Below the pieces are notes generated by a model. That model saw nothing but the letters and a program-made list of their open reading frames with translations. It searched no databases and was not told the DNA's origin. Positions 44,001 to 52,876 of a stretch of 64,000 nucleotides of DNA are shown piece by piece. Position 1 is the first letter of the stretch. The number at the start of each line of letters is the position of its first letter. The stretch spans positions 1,362,501 to 1,426,500 of the forward strand of contig NZ_CP039451.1 in NCBI RefSeq assembly GCF_004843725.1, given 5' to 3'. The position numbers and the translations under genes are program-made. Source of the stretch: Psychroserpens sp. NJDZ02. Its GTDB lineage: Bacteria > Bacteroidota > Bacteroidia > Flavobacteriales > Flavobacteriaceae.

Positions 44001-47000
44001 CACAATCCGTTAAGCCATCGCCATCACTATCTAATAATGACGAACCATCTATTGGGTCACAGGCATTATTTGGATCTGTTGTTCCAACTGGTATTAATGG
44101 TGTGTTTGGATTATCGACTCCTGTTGTTTCTTCACAATCCGTTAAGCCATCACCATCACTATCCACTAATGACGAACCGTCTATTGGGTCACAGGCATTA
44201 TTTGGATCAGTAGTTCCTACTGGTATTAATACTGTGTTTGGATTATCAACTCCTGTTGTTTCTTCACAATCCGTTAAGCCATCACCATCACTATCTAATA
44301 ATGACGAACCTGATATTGGGTCACAAGCATTATTTGGATCTGTTGTCCCAACTGGTATTAATGGTGTATTTGGATTATCGTTTCCTGTTGTTTCTTCACA
44401 ATCTGTTAAGCCATCGCCATCACTATCTACTAAACTTGATGTTGAGATAGGGTCACAAGCATCTAGCGGATCACTTGTTACGCCTCCTGGACTAAGTGGT
44501 GTTCCTGGATTATCTAATCCTGTTGTTTCTTCACAATCCGTAAGACCATCACCATCACTATCTACTAGTGCAGAGGTTTCAATTGGGTCACACGCATCAT
44601 TTGGATCACTTATTCCTGTTGGAATTGTTGATGTATTTGGATTATCTTCTCCTGTTGTTTCCTCACAATCTGTTAAACCATCGCCATCACTATCTACTAA
44701 TGATGATCCTTCTATTGGATCACAAGCATCATTTGGATCAGTTGTTCCAACTGGTATTAATGCTGTATTTGGATTATCAACTCCTGTTGTTTCTTCACAA
44801 TCTGTTAAGCCATCGCCATCACTATCTACTACACTTGATGTTGAGATAGGATCACAAGCATCAAATGGATTTGATGTTGGTCCATCGGAATCTACTGGTG
44901 GTACTAATAACGTGTTTGGATTATCAATTCCTGTTGTTTCTTCACAGTCTGTTAAACCATCACCATCACTATCTAATAATGACGAACCATCTATTGGGTC
45001 ACAGGCATTATTTGGGTCTGTTATCCCCACTGGTATTAATAGTGTGTTTGGGTTATCAACCCCTGTAGTTTCTTCACAATCCGTTAAGCCATCGCCATCA
45101 CTATCTAATAATGACGAACCATCTATTGGGTCACAGGCATTATTTGGATCTGTTGTTCCAACTGGTATTAATGGTGTGTTTGGATTATCGACTCCTGTCG
45201 TTTCTTCACAATCCGTTAAGCCATCACCATCACTATCCACTAATGACGAACCGTCTATTGGGTCACAGGCATTATTTGGATCAGTAGTTCCTACTGGTAT
45301 TAATACTGTGTTTGGATTATCAACTCCTGTTGTTTCTTCACAATCCGTTAAGCCATCACCATCACTATCTAATAATGACGAACCTGATATTGGGTCACAA
45401 GCATTATTTGGGTCTGTTGTCCCAACTGGTATTAATGGTGTGTTTGGATTATCGTTTCCTGTTGTTTCTTCACAATCTGTTAAGCCATCGCCATCACTAT
45501 CTACTAAACTTGATGTTGAGATAGGGTCACAAGCATCTAGTGGATCACTTGTTACGCCTCCTGGACTAAGTGGTGTTCCTGGATTATCTAATCCTGTTGT
45601 TTCTTCACAATCCGTAAGACCATCACCATCACTATCTACTAGTGCAGAGGTTTCAATTGGGTCACACGCATCATTTGGATCACTTATTCCTGTTGGAATT
45701 GTTGATGTATTTGGATTATCTTCTCCTGTTGTTTCCTCACAATCTGTTAAACCATCGCCATCACTATCTACTAATGATGATCCTTCTATTGGATCACAAG
45801 CATCATTTGGATCAGTTGTTCCAACTGGTATTAATGCTGTATTTGGATTATCAACTCCTGTTGTTTCTTCACAATCTGTTAAGCCATCGCCATCACTATC
45901 TACTACACTTGATGTTGAGATAGGATCACAAGCATCAAATGGATTTGATGTTGGTCCATCGGAATCTACTGGTGGTACTAATAACGTGTTTGGATTATCA
46001 ATTCCTGTTGTTTCTTCACAGTCTGTTAAACCATCACCATCACTATCTAATAATGACGAACCATCTATTGGGTCACAGGCATTATTTGGGTCTGTTATCC
46101 CCACTGGTATTAATAGTGTGTTTGGGTTATCAACCCCTGTAGTTTCTTCACAATCCGTTAAGCCATCGCCATCACTATCTAATAATGACGAACCATCTAT
46201 TGGGTCACAGGCATTATTTGGATCTGTTGTTCCAACTGGTATTAATGGTGTGTTTGGATTATCGACTCCTGTTGTTTCTTCACAATCCGTTAAGCCATCA
46301 CCATCACTATCCACTAATGACGAACCGTCTATTGGGTCACAGGCATTATTTGGATCAGTAGTTCCTACTGGTATTAATACTGTGTTTGGATTATCAACTC
46401 CTGTTGTTTCTTCACAATCCGTTAAGCCATCACCATCACTATCTAATAATGACGAACCTGATATTGGGTCACAAGCATTATTTGGATCTGTTGTCCCAAC
46501 TGGTATTAATGGTGTATTTGGATTATCGTTTCCTGTTGTTTCTTCACAATCTGTTAAGCCATCGCCATCACTATCTACTAAACTTGATGTTGAGATAGGG
46601 TCACAAGCATCTAGCGGATCACTTGTTACGCCTCCTGGACTAAGTGGTGTTCCTGGATTATCTAATCCTGTTGTTTCTTCACAATCCGTAAGACCATCAC
46701 CATCACTATCTACTAGTGCAGAGGTTTCAATTGGGTCACACGCATCATTTGGATCACTTATTCCTGTTGGAATTGTTGATGTATTTGGATTATCTTCTCC
46801 TGTTGTTTCCTCACAATCTGTTAAACCATCGCCATCACTATCTACTAATGATGATCCTTCTATTGGATCACAAGCATCATTTGGATCAGTTGTTCCAACT
46901 GGTATTAATGCTGTATTTGGATTATCAACTCCTGTTGTTTCTTCACAATCTGTTAAGCCATCGCCATCACTATCTACTACACTTGATGTTGAGATAGGAT

Positions 47001-50000
47001 CACAAGCATCAAATGGATTTGATGTTGGTCCATCGGAATCTACTGGTGGTACTAATAACGTGTTTGGATTATCAATTCCTGTTGTTTCTTCACAGTCTGT
47101 AAGACCATCACCATCACTATCTATTAATGCTAAAGCTGTAGACCCTGGGTTACATGGATCTGCTGGATCACTAGTCACACCTGCTGGATCTTCGGTTGTT
47201 GCAGGATTATCTATCCCTGTTGTTTCTTCACAATCTGTAAGACCATCGCCATCCGTATCTGTTAATGCAAATGTCGTATCCATAGGATCACATGCATCTG
47301 TTGGATTACTTGTTCCTGTTGGAACTTCTGTTGTTGCAGGATTATCTATTCCTGTAGTTTCTTCACAATCTGTAAGACCATCTCCATCTGTATCTGTTAA
47401 CGCTAGAGCTGTTGTCATTGGAACACATGGATCAAATGGACTTGGATCTGTACCATTACTCTCCCCGTCTCCATCACAATCTGCTGCTGCCCATACGTTG
47501 TAAGCTGCTTGCTCCTCCGTACCTAACATCATAGGGTCTGTCTGGGTCGAAGCTGTTGTATTACTACAAGGGTCTGCTGGATCTGTGTTATTTGCACATT
47601 CTGTCGCATTATCTTCACCGTCACCATCACAATCTAATAAACCAATTGGATTGCTTGGTTCCGCAAGAAGAATAGCACAAACGTCTATACTTTCATCTAA
47701 AACCTGTGAACAATTATAACTGACTACCGTTAAAATTGCACACTCAGTTTGCGTAAAACAAACAGTGTTAGGATGTGTAATTATGACACAATATTGAGCT
47801 CCATCATTGGTCTCATCTACAGCAGTTATTGTTAGTGAAGCATTTGTTTCACCAACTAAAAGTGTCCCCGTAGTTTCAGGATTCCCTAAATACCATTGGT
47901 AAGTTGTTGACCCCGAAACATCCATTGCACTTCCTCCTGTATAATTTGGCATTGTACTAGGAGCAAAACCTGAATAATCTGTCGTGCTTATTGCTGTAAC
48001 CCCTACTGTAAAAGTAGCATCTAAACCATTATTTACCGTTTGATTTGCTGGTGGACTATCTACTTTTACTTGTACAGCTACTGTTTCATTTCCATTTGCA
48101 CCATTATAACCCCCTGTTGTATCTCCACTTCCTGGTGTTATTACTAATCCATCCGCATTTACAACTGTGGCTGTATCTCCTAATATACCATCATTATCAT
48201 TATCTGTTCCTCCAGATTCTAAAACATCATTACAACCATCATTATCACTATCCAAATCGAATGTATCAAAAATACCATCATTGTCACTATCTAAAGTTCC
48301 ATTACCTTCATTAGTATCCAAAATACCATCATTATCATCATCTAAATCACAAATATCACTGACACCATCACCATCATTATCAGGATTCCCAGAAGCTATT
48401 GCATCACAAGGATCTGGAATAGCACCATCTACAATTACACTTTCTGTTAAATCATCTCCAGTTGTGGTTGGATCTATTTGATCTGGTGTTGTAGCTGCTG
48501 TAGTAGTATTAGTAATGGTATTTCCATCTTCTCCTGCATTAACGACACCCTCAATAGTTAAAGTTACAAATTGTCCACTTCCAATAAATGGAATTGTCCA
48601 ATTTGGAGCTGTATAAGAAGACGATTGATCCCCTCCTGTATTTCCATTATTAACAGTCGCTGTTAATTGATTAGGAATAACATCTGCTAATGAAACATTT
48701 GTAGCATCATTAGGCCCGCTATTTGAAACCGTAATAGTAAATGTAACAATATCACCTTCTGCAGGTGTAGTATCACTACTAGCTAACGTTTTAACAGTAA
48801 CTAAACCTGCTGTTCCTGTTGCAATACCATCATTATTTCCATCTGTACCATCATCTATATTATTTGCTGGTGTAGGGTCATCTTCCGCTGCACTAACCGA
48901 TGCTATATTTGTGAACGCCCCTGGATTATCTATTGTAGCTGTAACTATTATAGTCACATCATTTGCAGGAGAACCCGCAGCGATACTTGATATTGTACAA
49001 GGTAAGGTTGTACAACCTCCAGCGACATTAGTTATGGTTAAATTAGAAGGCGAATCTGTAACAGAAACATTTGTTGCTGTGTCCGTCCCTAAATTACTAA
49101 TCACTATTGTATAAGACACTGTATCCCCTGAAATAAAAGGACCACTTTCATTTAATGTTTTAGTAATACTTAAATCTGCAACAGGTATACTACATGACGC
49201 CGGCGCTACTCCTGCATCTGCTTCCGTAAACGCACAAGAACCTGTTGTAAATAATGCTGTTAAAGCTATTGAACCACCATCTGATGACATCACCACATCT
49301 TGAAAGGTATAAGAAGAGGCTCCTGCCGTTATTAAAGACACAGGAACTGTAGCAATCCCATCTCCTGATAATTCTAAATTTCCAGAACCAGGAACATTAT
49401 CAAACTGCACCGTAATGTCTGCAGTAAACGTATCGTCTAAAGAGTCTCCACTTGTACCATTACTGTCGCAAGTGCTAACATCTGACGTATTTATAGCTGT
49501 TATTATACAAGGTAAAATAGTAACAAATACATTAGCTGTATCTTGGTTACCTTGTGTGTCTTGTATAGTATAAGGAAATGAAACAGGCGTTGTACTTCCC
49601 GATGGAGGCGTAATTACTAGCTCTCCAGAAACAACTTGAACTATTGTACCGTCCGAAAGAACGATAGCAACACCGCCATCCGAAATCGACATCCCATCCA
49701 CTTCAGTAATTACAATTGGATCTAAATCTGGATCCGAATCGTTATCAACAACATCTATTGTAATTGTAGTATCAACAGCAGTAGAACCTGAATCATCAGT
49801 CGCTTCTGGCGGATTATTAACCCTAGCTGATGATGACACTGCTGGAATAGTATCTCCATTAGGATTAGTTGATGTAAAAGTCGCTACATTATCACCTGCA
49901 CAAGGTAATGTAACTTCAACTTCAATCTGAACAATTACTCTTTCTCCAGGAGCTAATGTCCCTGTATTATTTAAAAAAATATCATTTAATCCTTGACCTG

Positions 50001-52605
50001 TATATGCCCCATCCAATACTGGAGCAACTGTAGCAGTAGATGAAATAATTACTGGAGCGTTAATACTCACGATATTTCCAGGACACATTGCACCAATATC
50101 ATCTGTAATCTGTAAATTAATCAAATCTACAGGAGACAATGGATCATTTTCTATTTCAATTTGAAATGTCAAATCTCTATTCCCAAATGTTCCTGCTGGG
50201 TCATCATTTACAAGTGTTTTGGTAATAACAGGTATTGGAGTATAACTTAATCTTACTGGAGTTTCCTCACATGCACATTGCTCGTCATCATGATTTGCCG
50301 TAAGATTTCGTCTTGATATATCAGAGACCGCCTTACCAGTACTATCTTCACCTGAAAAGACGCCTTGAGTATTTCTAGTTGACTGATTTGAAGTTGGACC
50401 TACATTTAAATCCACTCTATAACTTGCACTTGTACCCGCAGCCATACTTTGTCCCGGATCTAATAAATTTGCAGACGTTCCGACAACACCTGAACCACCA
50501 TCAAATCCTGAATTTAAATTTAATGCCCCTGACAATTGTGTAACGACAAAACTATTAATTGGAACACCGTTACTAAATAAATGATCAAAAGAATCTACAT
50601 ATTGCACATTTGATGCTATACCTGATCCTGAATTTCTTAATGTTATCGTGTAAAAGAAATCACTTGTTCCATCAGTATTAACAACAGGCGCAGCATTACT
50701 TATTTCTAAACCTGCACTTAATATTGATAAGTTTTCTTCAAACTGCTCTGTATCTGTTGCACTAGTTTCGTACGCCGATCCAGAAACTGCATCATTAGCT
50801 GTCACAAAAATTTCGTTTACAACGGTCGCTCCATCAAGACCTGGAATAGCATCGACTTCAATACAGAAACCATAAGTAATACTTTCTCCTGGAGCCAATT
50901 CACTTGACTCAGGAATAATAATTACATCCTCCACTGAAGTTCCATTAAAAGCACCATTAGGCCCTACTCCTAATCCAAGTGGACCATTAGCTGAACGCGA
51001 AATAATATTCACTATGTTAGCATCTCCTAAAAAAGGAGTCCCTAAATCATCCGATAAATTTATATTATAAATGGGATTAATTCCATTATTTGTTAATGTT
51101 CCTGTATATCTTATTCTATATCTATCATTCGTGGTATATCCCCAATCACAATGACTTTTTGAGATAACTAAACCACCATCTCCAACAGGAACACTACATT
51201 CTGATTGCGCCGTAAATGCATCCGAAACATTAAGCAAACATGATGTAAATGCATCCGAAAAACTTGCCGATAAATCCACAGGACCTCCATCTGAAGGAAA
51301 AACTACGCCAATAAAAGTATGACTTGTTGCAGTATCTAAACCTCCTACTCCGACTGAGGCCGAACCATCACCTGTCAAATCTAATGTTCCAGAAGCTGGA
51401 GCAAAATCAAAAGTTACCGTAATATCTGCTGTAAATGTATCGTCTGCTTCTTGACCAGGACCTTGTGTACCTCCATCATTACATATAGATAAATTATCTC
51501 CTGTAATATTTGTGATTAAACATTCTGGACTGCAAGAATCTGGTGCTGTACCAGGTGAACTAGACAAAGTACAAGAAGATGATCCACCAGAAAAAGTAGC
51601 AACTAAATCTATAGGGCCACCATCTGCAGACATAACCATACCTGTAAAAGTATAATTAGTTGCTCCAATAGCACCAACTCCAACTGAATTTACTCCATCT
51701 CCAGATAAAACAAGATCACCACCTATTGGTGGATTAGCATAAGTAATTGTAATATCTGCTGTAAATGTATCATCACTTGGGTCTCCTTGAGTCCCTCCAT
51801 CGTTACATCCAGAAATAGCACTTACTGATATACTAGAAATTTCGCAATTTGTACTACATGATGCTGGAGCTATTCCAGCCATAGGTACATTTAATACACA
51901 TGATGCTCCTGACCCTACAAAAGACGCTGTTAAATCGATAGCACCTCCATCCGCAGACATTAATATTGCAGAAAAAGTATAAGAAGTTGCTCCAATAGCA
52001 CCTACTCCAACTGAATTTGTTCCATCCCCTATTAATTGTAATGTCCCTGAACTAGGAGGATTACTATAGTTAATAGTCACATCTGCAGTAAAAGTATCAT
52101 CACTAGGATCTGCTGGTGTTCCGTTATCACTACATCCACTAATATTAGAAGTCGTTATTGTATCGATCTGACAATCGGGACTACATGATGCCGGAGCAAA
52201 TCCTGCAGCTGGTTCGTTTAATGTAGAAACACATGTTGGATCGCCTACAAAAGAAGCTGTTATATCAATAGCTGTTCCATCTGCAAGCATAGATACGCCC
52301 ATAAATGTATGTGAAGTAGCAGTAGTAAGTCCTGTTACAGGAACAGATAAAACACCACTATCTCCTGAAATATCTAAAGTTCCAGTTGCTGGAGCAGCAT
52401 CAAAAGTAACAGTAATATTTGCAGTAAAAGTATCGTCACTTGGATCTGGTGTTGTACCACCATCACTACAAGCTGAAACCATTGATGTAGAAATTATTGT
52501 AATATCACATTGCGCGTGCAAACTAAACGATGATATTAGAAAAACAAAAAGTCCTAATAAATAGGATATTCTTGATTTTGGATTGGGCAAAGTAATTTTC
52601 TTCAT
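41047..52605 (-). CDS. Giant type IX-secreted adhesin 1 (SprB-like), 3852 residues
   Basis: The protein starts with a signal peptide (1-31). N-terminal part: four tandem Cys-bearing modules of about 105-110 residues, with a fifth at about residue 1030, each with DDTFTADITV-like and GDG motifs. Then come DUF11-like domains (about 1140-1330; VADLSITKTLNESGPF, VTFTITVSNSGPNDATN) and an Ig-like section. A long series of calcium-binding thrombospondin type 3-like units (DSDGDGLTDCEETTGIDNPN and variants) follows, and then 37-42-residue DCDGDGVTNG units. The C-terminus (about 3760-3852) is a T9SS type B sorting domain: DIMTPNGDGNNDVFVISGIE, IYNRWGVEVYNV, GTYYYVLTYFN, GPLYINRK. It should be exported by T9SS to the cell surface and probably works in adhesion or gliding. 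Confidence 0.92.
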   Translation of the reverse strand: MKKITLPNPKSRISYLLGLFVFLISSFSLHAQCDITIISTSMVSACSDGGTTPDPSDDTFTANITVTFDAAPATGTLDISGDSGVLSVPVTGLTTATSHTFMGVSMLADGTAIDITASFVGDPTCVSTLNEPAAGFAPASCSPDCQIDTITTSNISGCSDNGTPADPSDDTFTADVTINYSNPPSSGTLQLIGDGTNSVGVGAIGATSYTFSAILMSADGGAIDLTASFVGSGASCVLNVPMAGIAPASCSTNCEISSISVSAISGCNDGGTQGDPSDDTFTADITITYANPPIGGDLVLSGDGVNSVGVGAIGATNYTFTGMVMSADGGPIDLVATFSGGSSSCTLSSSPGTAPDSCSPECLITNITGDNLSICNDGGTQGPGQEADDTFTADITVTFDFAPASGTLDLTGDGSASVGVGGLDTATSHTFIGVVFPSDGGPVDLSASFSDAFTSCLLNVSDAFTAQSECSVPVGDGGLVISKSHCDWGYTTNDRYRIRYTGTLTNNGINPIYNINLSDDLGTPFLGDANIVNIISRSANGPLGLGVGPNGAFNGTSVEDVIIIPESSELAPGESITYGFCIEVDAIPGLDGATVVNEIFVTANDAVSGSAYETSATDTEQFEENLSILSAGLEISNAAPVVNTDGTSDFFYTITLRNSGSGIASNVQYVDSFDHLFSNGVPINSFVVTQLSGALNLNSGFDGGSGVVGTSANLLDPGQSMAAGTSASYRVDLNVGPTSNQSTRNTQGVFSGEDSTGKAVSDISRRNLTANHDDEQCACEETPVRLSYTPIPVITKTLVNDDPAGTFGNRDLTFQIEIENDPLSPVDLINLQITDDIGAMCPGNIVSINAPVIISSTATVAPVLDGAYTGQGLNDIFLNNTGTLAPGERVIVQIEVEVTLPCAGDNVATFTSTNPNGDTIPAVSSSARVNNPPEATDDSGSTAVDTTITIDVVDNDSDPDLDPIVITEVDGMSISDGGVAIVLSDGTIVQVVSGELVITPPSGSTTPVSFPYTIQDTQGNQDTANVFVTILPCIITAINTSDVSTCDSNGTSGDSLDDTFTADITVQFDNVPGSGNLELSGDGIATVPVSLITAGASSYTFQDVVMSSDGGSIALTALFTTGSCAFTEADAGVAPASCSIPVADLSITKTLNESGPFISGDTVSYTIVISNLGTDTATNVSVTDSPSNLTITNVAGGCTTLPCTISSIAAGSPANDVTIIVTATIDNPGAFTNIASVSAAEDDPTPANNIDDGTDGNNDGIATGTAGLVTVKTLASSDTTPAEGDIVTFTITVSNSGPNDATNVSLADVIPNQLTATVNNGNTGGDQSSSYTAPNWTIPFIGSGQFVTLTIEGVVNAGEDGNTITNTTTAATTPDQIDPTTTGDDLTESVIVDGAIPDPCDAIASGNPDNDGDGVSDICDLDDDNDGILDTNEGNGTLDSDNDGIFDTFDLDSDNDGCNDVLESGGTDNDNDGILGDTATVVNADGLVITPGSGDTTGGYNGANGNETVAVQVKVDSPPANQTVNNGLDATFTVGVTAISTTDYSGFAPSTMPNYTGGSAMDVSGSTTYQWYLGNPETTGTLLVGETNASLTITAVDETNDGAQYCVIITHPNTVCFTQTECAILTVVSYNCSQVLDESIDVCAILLAEPSNPIGLLDCDGDGEDNATECANNTDPADPCSNTTASTQTDPMMLGTEEQAAYNVWAAADCDGDGESNGTDPSPFDPCVPMTTALALTDTDGDGLTDCEETTGIDNPATTEVPTGTSNPTDACDPMDTTFALTDTDGDGLTDCEETTGIDNPATTEDPAGVTSDPADPCNPGSTALALIDSDGDGLTDCEETTGIDNPNTLLVPPVDSDGPTSNPFDACDPISTSSVVDSDGDGLTDCEETTGVDNPNTALIPVGTTDPNDACDPIEGSSLVDSDGDGLTDCEETTGEDNPNTSTIPTGISDPNDACDPIETSALVDSDGDGLTDCEETTGLDNPGTPLSPGGVTSDPLDACDPISTSSLVDSDGDGLTDCEETTGNDNPNTPLIPVGTTDPNNACDPISGSSLLDSDGDGLTDCEETTGVDNPNTVLIPVGTTDPNNACDPIDGSSLVDSDGDGLTDCEETTGVDNPNTPLIPVGTTDPNNACDPIDGSSLLDSDGDGLTDCEETTGVDNPNTLLIPVGITDPNNACDPIDGSSLLDSDGDGLTDCEETTGIDNPNTLLVPPVDSDGPTSNPFDACDPISTSSVVDSDGDGLTDCEETTGVDNPNTALIPVGTTDPNDACDPIEGSSLVDSDGDGLTDCEETTGEDNPNTSTIPTGISDPNDACDPIETSALVDSDGDGLTDCEETTGLDNPGTPLSPGGVTSDPLDACDPISTSSLVDSDGDGLTDCEETTGNDNPNTPLIPVGTTDPNNACDPISGSSLLDSDGDGLTDCEETTGVDNPNTVLIPVGTTDPNNACDPIDGSSLVDSDGDGLTDCEETTGVDNPNTPLIPVGTTDPNNACDPIDGSSLLDSDGDGLTDCEETTGVDNPNTLLIPVGITDPNNACDPIDGSSLLDSDGDGLTDCEETTGIDNPNTLLVPPVDSDGPTSNPFDACDPISTSSVVDSDGDGLTDCEETTGVDNPNTALIPVGTTDPNDACDPIEGSSLVDSDGDGLTDCEETTGEDNPNTSTIPTGISDPNDACDPIETSALVDSDGDGLTDCEETTGLDNPGTPLSPGGVTSDPLDACDPISTSSLVDSDGDGLTDCEETTGNDNPNTPLIPVGTTDPNNACDPISGSSLLDSDGDGLTDCEETTGVDNPNTVLIPVGTTDPNNACDPIDGSSLVDSDGDGLTDCEETTGVDNPNTPLIPVGTTDPNNACDPIDGSSLLDSDGDGLTDCEETTGVDNPNTPLIPVGTTDPNNACDPIDGSSLLDSDGDGLTDCEETTGIDNPNTLLVPPVDSDGPTSNPFDACDPISTSSVVDSDGDGLTDCEETTGVDNPNTALIPVGTTDPNDACDPIEGSSLVDSDGDGLTDCEETTGLDNPLTSEVPSGTSDPTNACDPVDTEFALTDTDGDGVTDCNEIANGTDLNDPCIGGNLTSVDLTDTTSAWYMADCDGDGVSNGTEVDPDTSGTAGPNATDPNDPCDFNVEDVTLTQSGAYLAADCDSDGVINSDEIADGTDPNDSCDFIASSVTVVQSDVYLNADCDGDGVSNGNEILTGTDPIDPCDYDASGQNINIVSFEWLTADCDGDGVSNGTEINDGTNPQDPCSYLLMSQDVTVVTAMWEALDCDGDGVSNGTELIDGTDPQDPCDFVVSSQTLTVSEDFTTSDCDGDGVTNGTEIIDGTNPLDPCDFNVTSQDTTPTTVWNSLDCDGDGVTNGDEVIDGTDPQNPCEFMLASISMPQTPIWEALDCDGDGVSNGTEIMDGTDPLDQCDLDYTSIDTTPADVWNAGDCDGDGVINGTEVIDGTDPLDPCDFIVANQTLETSGDFIIADCDGDGVTNLTEIADGTNPNDLCDFLTASQTITPSVEWNGTDCDGDGVINGQELLDGTDPQNPCDFDVNSVDITIITMNFDDLDCDGDGVTNGNEFEDGTNANDPCDFVLISQTVAPSGEWNNGDCDGDGVANEDEVLDATDPLDNCSLVITSQTLVTDSFFNNGDCDGDGVTNEDEILDDTNPFDSCDFLVTSQTVATSEGWNLADCDGDGVDNGTEVIDETDPNDACDFDFESQDITIVSDAWLNADCDCDGDGDGFTNGEELADNNDNGIPDYAECNNGNPEAEDGLNIFDIMTPNGDGNNDVFVISGIENYPNNTLQIYNRWGVEVYNVDGYGIGGKFFRGVSEGRVTVKRDEKLPIGTYYYVLTYFNNDGKSEQKAGPLYINRK
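43567..47115 (-). repeat. Higher-order tandem repeat, 1074-bp period, in adhesin 1
   Basis: Identical landmark sequence (TCCATCGGAATCTACTGG) recurs at 43807, 44881, 45955 and 47029, that is every 1074 bp (358 residues). Each period holds eight units of 49, 44, 44, 45, 44, 44, 44 and 44 residues, which add to exactly 358. About 3.3 copies are present; copies 2 and 3 differ at few bases by eye. This points to recent unequal exchange or homogenisation of whole eight-unit blocks. Confidence 0.92.
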
Positions 52606-52823
52606 AAGCGATAACTAAAATAAAATACGATTTGTTTAACTTTTTATAGATTTTGGCATAAAAAGTGTTATTCGATGCAATAATCTTAAAAAATAAAAGA
52701 GTAAAGTCTTATTTAGCCTAACCATTCGACGAAACACTCTGTTTCTCAGACAAAGAGCGTTTGATTTGTTGTCCAAAACGCAAAAACAACACTGCAACTA
52801 GAATACAATGCCTTACAAACAAA

Positions 52824-52848
52824 AAAGAGCAGCCTACGGCTGCTCTTT
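52824..52848 (-). terminator. Terminator of cassette 2
   Basis: AAAGAGCAGCC pairs with GGCTGCTCTTT (11 bp) around a 3-base loop. On the minus strand it is followed by TTT and a T-rich tail. It lies after the cassette 2 PorE-like gene and before the adhesin 1 start, so the two cassettes are separate transcripts. Confidence 0.88.
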
Positions 52849-52876
52849 AAACTTTGCAAAAAGAATATTACTACAT

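Noticed and set aside
41400-47500. Short-period DNA repeats considered as a CRISPR array
   Set aside because: Period, length and composition do not fit repeats and spacers. Everything is in one coding frame and encodes DxDxDG units; no cas genes are nearby.
43361-47503. A 1380-codon open frame on the plus strand inside adhesin 1, plus several other long overlapping frames there
   Set aside because: It is the antisense of the in-frame repeat. The repeat is biased so that stops are absent on the opposite strand, and the peptide is a low-complexity Ser/Pro/Val repeat. The minus-strand frame has a signal peptide, known domains and a T9SS sorting domain.
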